Source: Cellvibrionales bacterium UBA2034 (GTDB lineage: Bacteria > Pseudomonadota > Gammaproteobacteria > Pseudomonadales > UBA7239). Taken from it: a stretch of DNA of 8,848 nucleotides. How positions within the stretch are numbered: position 1 is the first letter of the stretch; each line of letters opens with the position of its first letter. Location: NCBI GenBank assembly GCA_002333095.1, contig DDBK01000114.1:12445-21292 (forward strand), read 5' to 3'. Both the position numbers and the translations under genes were made by a program. Positions 6,736-8,848 of this stretch are shown piece after piece. A model generated the notes under the pieces. It did not search any database. It was not told the DNA's origin and saw only the letters and a program-made list of their open reading frames with translations.

Positions 6736-8061
6736 TCAGAAGCTGTAACGCAAGCCAGTTTGCACGCGAGTGCGTTCGTAGGAGTAGTAGTCGATATCGC
6801 TATCGTTATTGCCGTAAATCACTTCGGTACGTAAACGCAACGGTTTGCTCAAATGCCAGTCCCAGCCGAGTGTGTATTGGCCGAACTGTGTGTCTTGTGT
6901 CTGGTTAAAGAATGGATCAGCACCATCATAGTGGGCGTCCTGATAGTAAATCTGCCCGTACACGAGGTGACCGCCGGACAAATCATAATTCACGTCATAG
7001 TATGCGCCAGTGAACGAGCGGGCATTCTGGTCGCCGCCATTATTCCGTGCGCTTTCATCGCCAATAATCAGGCCAAACGTATTGGAAAGTCTGCCAAACC
7101 GGCGCTGTGCTGCAAAGTTGCCAATGTATTGGTAGATATCACGCAAGTCGTCATCCGGATAGAAAATCTCATTAAAAAATACAGCGCTAGACAGGCTCCA
7201 TCCACCGTAGGTGTAGTGAGTCCAATCTGCAGAAAGGCTGTAATAGTTCTGGTTGTCGGAATCACTGGTGCGATTGTTCAGTGCAGTGAATGTTCCGCGC
7301 AATTGGTCTTTGCCAATGGCTTGCACGACGCTGACGCTACCGCGGTACAGATTGTTGTCGTAATCGTTACTGTCGAAATTATGGCGCATGCCGACACGTC
7401 CTGACGCTTCGATACCGGTATCGGAATCCAGCGGCTGGTAATAATCCAGTCCGCCTTGCAGGAAGTTGTAGTTGCTGGATTCCCGACCGGAGTCCGGGCT
7501 CAGCAGGATGAGCGGATCAGAAGTCGCCAGCAAGGGGTTATACGACGGGTTGGCGATGGAGCTATCACCCGTAGTGGAATTTACATTGTCATCATGCCCC
7601 AGGCCTGCCTCGACAAAACCGGTCAAGCTGCCGCTGCGGCTGTGCCCCATTTCTGCCATGTAATGGTTCACGTCACGCATGACATTGGCGGGTGGGTTGG
7701 ATTTTTTAACCACTTCAAAGTGGCGCGCGGCGCTGTGTTCATCGCCCAGTTTGTAGTAAGACTTAGCCAATGCAAGACGCGCCTGCACATTGCCTGGCTC
7801 TGCCACGGTAACGCGCTCAAGCGAAAATTGCGCATCGTTGTACATTCCTTGGTCATACGCCAGCAAGCCATACAGATAGTCGAATTCAGGATCGGATTCC
7901 CACTGCCCGCGCATCTGTTGGGCTTGTTTCCATGCGGCTTGTGTGTCGCCGCTGGTCATACGGTTACGCAGTGTTTCAAGATCACTGTTGCCAGCGGCAA
8001 CGGCTACTGAGCCTGTGGTGATAGCCAGGGCAATGACCAGCGGTTTCAAGAACTTTTCCAT
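6736..8061 (-). CDS. Outer-membrane TPR and beta-barrel protein (DUF560/SLAM-like architecture)
   Basis: A 441-residue exported protein with three parts. Residues 1-23 are a signal peptide (likely cleavage after SVAVAA). About 28-140 is an alpha-helical periplasmic region with TPR-type repeats (YLYGLLAYDQGMYNDAQFSL, then ARLALAKSYYKLGDEHSAARH). About 145-441 is a beta-rich region of alternating aromatic and polar residues, rich in Asp, Asn and Tyr, ending in RYSF; a terminal Phe is the usual signal for insertion by the Bam complex. It opens with GLGHDDNVNSTT, resembling the G-Y/H-D-x-N-V-N element at the start of the barrel in TPR-barrel proteins such as the surface lipoprotein assembly modifiers. 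Proteins of this shape help move or assemble surface proteins or polysaccharide; the cargo here is unknown. The ATG at 8061 is preferred to ATG 8070 and TTG 8076 for its ribosome binding site. It is first in a two-gene unit with the FecR protein, which may be its partner or cargo. Confidence 0.8.
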   Translation of the reverse strand: MEKFLKPLVIALAITTGSVAVAAGNSDLETLRNRMTSGDTQAAWKQAQQMRGQWESDPEFDYLYGLLAYDQGMYNDAQFSLERVTVAEPGNVQARLALAKSYYKLGDEHSAARHFEVVKKSNPPANVMRDVNHYMAEMGHSRSGSLTGFVEAGLGHDDNVNSTTGDSSIANPSYNPLLATSDPLILLSPDSGRESSNYNFLQGGLDYYQPLDSDTGIEASGRVGMRHNFDSNDYDNNLYRGSVSVVQAIGKDQLRGTFTALNNRTSDSDNQNYYSLSADWTHYTYGGWSLSSAVFFNEIFYPDDDLRDIYQYIGNFAAQRRFGRLSNTFGLIIGDESARNNGGDQNARSFTGAYYDVNYDLSGGHLVYGQIYYQDAHYDGADPFFNQTQDTQFGQYTLGWDWHLSKPLRLRTEVIYGNNDSDIDYYSYERTRVQTGLRYSF

Positions 8062-8070
8062 GTAAAGCAT

Positions 8071-8074
8071 CCTC
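8071..8074 (-). promoter_or_regulatory. Ribosome binding site that sets the TPR-barrel start
   Basis: GAGG on the minus strand lies 9 bases before the ATG at 8061. It overlaps the TTG at 8076-8074 and touches the ATG at 8070, so neither of those can use it. The signal peptide beginning MEKFLK fits this choice. Confidence 0.55.
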
Positions 8075-8099
8075 AATGGATTGGGGTGGAAAATGTGTA

Positions 8100-8114
8100 C
8101 ATGCCAAGAGCATG
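8100..8114. promoter_or_regulatory. Short inverted repeat between the SDR and TPR-barrel genes
   Basis: CATGC, five spacer bases, then GCATG form a perfect 5-bp dyad in the 54-base gap between the SDR stop and the TPR-barrel start. It could be an operator for the TPR-barrel/FecR unit or a chance pattern. No convincing -10/-35 pair was found in this gap, so it is open whether the unit has its own promoter here or is read through from the SDR gene. Confidence 0.2.
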
Positions 8115-8115
8115 A

Positions 8116-8848
8116 CTAGCTTTTATGTGCATTGCCCGCGTCAAGGAAAGCGGGCTTTTCGCCGCCGCCATGTACCAGCAAGCTGCTTCCGCTGATATAG
8201 GATGCCAATGGCGATGCCATAAAAACACAGGCATTCCCGATATCGGCTGGCGTTGCAAGGCGATTAAGGGGTACTGTCGCCTCAACCGACGCAATGCCGG
8301 CCTCATCACCATAATGCAGGTGAGCCTGTTCAGTACGAATCATGCCACAAGTTATCCCGACGACGCGAACTTTTGGTGCCCATTCCACCGCAAGGGATTT
8401 GGTCAGGTTGAGCAGCCCGGCCTTGGCCGCACCGTAGGCTGCTGTGCCAGGCGAGGGGCGTTCGCCTGAGACGCTGGCTATGTTGATGATGACACCGCCA
8501 TCGGCTTGCTGTTGCATGATGCGGTTGGCGGCCTGGGCAAAGTTGAGCGGTGCCAGCAGGTTCAGGGCAATGATTTTCTCTGAGAAGCGCGGGCTGGCGG
8601 TGGCGGCATCCGTATGGGGTGCGCCGCCGGCGTTGTTGACCAGCACATCCAGCCGGCCAAACGTGCCCACAACATGATCAACCGCTTTGTTGATCTGCTC
8701 CACGTCCCGTACATCAGCAGCGACAAAATGCGCGCGGTTGCCATCCACTTCCGGCAGTGATGCCAGTTCGCTGCGGCTGCAGATAATGACAGTCGCTCCC
8801 TGTGCAAGAAAGCAGTGGGTGATACCAAGGCCCACGCCCTTGCCCCCG
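8116..8848 (-). CDS. Short-chain dehydrogenase/reductase (SDR), N-terminus outside window
   Basis: A classical NAD(P)-dependent SDR of unknown substrate, probably cytoplasmic. The frame continues through the window edge and the extra codons read GGKGVGLGI, the end of the cofactor-binding TGxxxGxG motif. The GTG at 8835 is therefore an internal Val and only a few residues are missing. Counting that Val as 1: ADVRDV (40-45, acidic residue contacting adenine), NNAGG (67-71), N92, S121 in IASVSG, and Y134-x3-K138 in YGAAK, the complete Asn-Ser-Tyr-Lys tetrad. CSRS (19-22) after the second strand puts Arg where NADP(H)-preferring members often have a basic residue. The C-terminus has the family's SYISGSSLLVHGGG. 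It points the same way as the TPR-barrel gene 54 bases downstream and could share a transcript, but nothing in its sequence ties it to the signalling genes. Confidence 0.9.
   Translation of the reverse strand, partial: GGKGVGLGITHCFLAQGATVIICSRSELASLPEVDGNRAHFVAADVRDVEQINKAVDHVVGTFGRLDVLVNNAGGAPHTDAATASPRFSEKIIALNLLAPLNFAQAANRIMQQQADGGVIINIASVSGERPSPGTAAYGAAKAGLLNLTKSLAVEWAPKVRVVGITCGMIRTEQAHLHYGDEAGIASVEATVPLNRLATPADIGNACVFMASPLASYISGSSLLVHGGGEKPAFLDAGNAHKS

Noticed and set aside
6853..8010. Plus-strand open frames of 183 and 184 codons
   Set aside because: They are antisense to the TPR-barrel gene, whose signal peptide, TPRs and terminal Phe are coherent. The plus-strand products resemble no family and have no ribosome binding site that stands out.
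8062..8115. TTGGCA as a -35 or sigma-54 -24 box before the TPR-barrel gene
   Set aside because: No acceptable -10 box follows at 16-18 bases, and the GC expected at the sigma-54 -12 position is absent.
8134..8155. GCCCGC/GCGGGC hairpin followed by TTTT on the plus strand, near the 3' end of the SDR gene
   Set aside because: It has terminator form only for plus-strand transcription, but no plus-strand gene precedes it. In the SDR direction no U-tract follows and the gene continues. Probably chance.
1..8848. Mobile element, CRISPR array, prophage or toxin-antitoxin system
   Set aside because: No transposase, integrase, terminal repeats, spaced direct repeats or small paired toxin-like genes were seen. 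All long frames are accounted for by the seven genes listed.

Overview
The window (8,848 bases) is a dense chromosomal segment from a Gram-negative bacterium. It contains an outer-membrane beta-barrel gene, signal peptides and the Pseudomonas-type homoserine kinase. Gene content and moderate GC suggest a gammaproteobacterium, perhaps near Cellvibrio and relatives; this is inferred from style alone and no database was searched. There are no tRNAs, rRNAs, insertion sequences, CRISPR arrays or phage genes. No gene-free stretch exceeds about 150 bases.

Left part (1-1332, + strand): the 3' end of rsmE (16S rRNA m3U1498 methyltransferase) overlaps by one base with thrB (homoserine kinase). Both are housekeeping genes. 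thrB then overlaps tail-to-tail by 8 bases with the next gene.

Centre (1325-5880): two large second-messenger enzymes are divergently transcribed from a roughly 143-base gap. On the minus strand is a 729-residue tandem-GAF HD-GYP protein, a predicted cyclic-di-GMP phosphodiesterase. On the plus strand is an approximately 740-residue CHASE2 class III nucleotide cyclase, a predicted adenylate cyclase with a large periplasmic sensor. The GAF domains carry a motif resembling the NKFDE signature of cyclic-nucleotide-binding GAF domains, so a cAMP-to-c-di-GMP link between the two is a reasonable hypothesis.

Right part (5885-8061, - strand): a two-gene unit encodes an outer-membrane TPR plus beta-barrel protein followed by a secreted FecR-domain protein with a four-cysteine tail. 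The FecR gene ends only 4 bases from the end of the cyclase gene, and a perfect 10-bp inverted repeat lies in the last codons of the cyclase. An exported FecR protein, a TPR outer-membrane barrel and a CHASE2 cyclase side by side suggest an envelope-to-cytoplasm signalling cluster. The function is unproven.

Right edge (8116-8848, - strand): a short-chain dehydrogenase/reductase cut off at its N-terminus by the window end.

The main candidate for something undescribed is the combined group of outer-membrane TPR barrel, periplasmic FecR protein, CHASE2 adenylate cyclase and GAF-GAF-HD-GYP. Each part belongs to a known family; the proposed joint function is inference.
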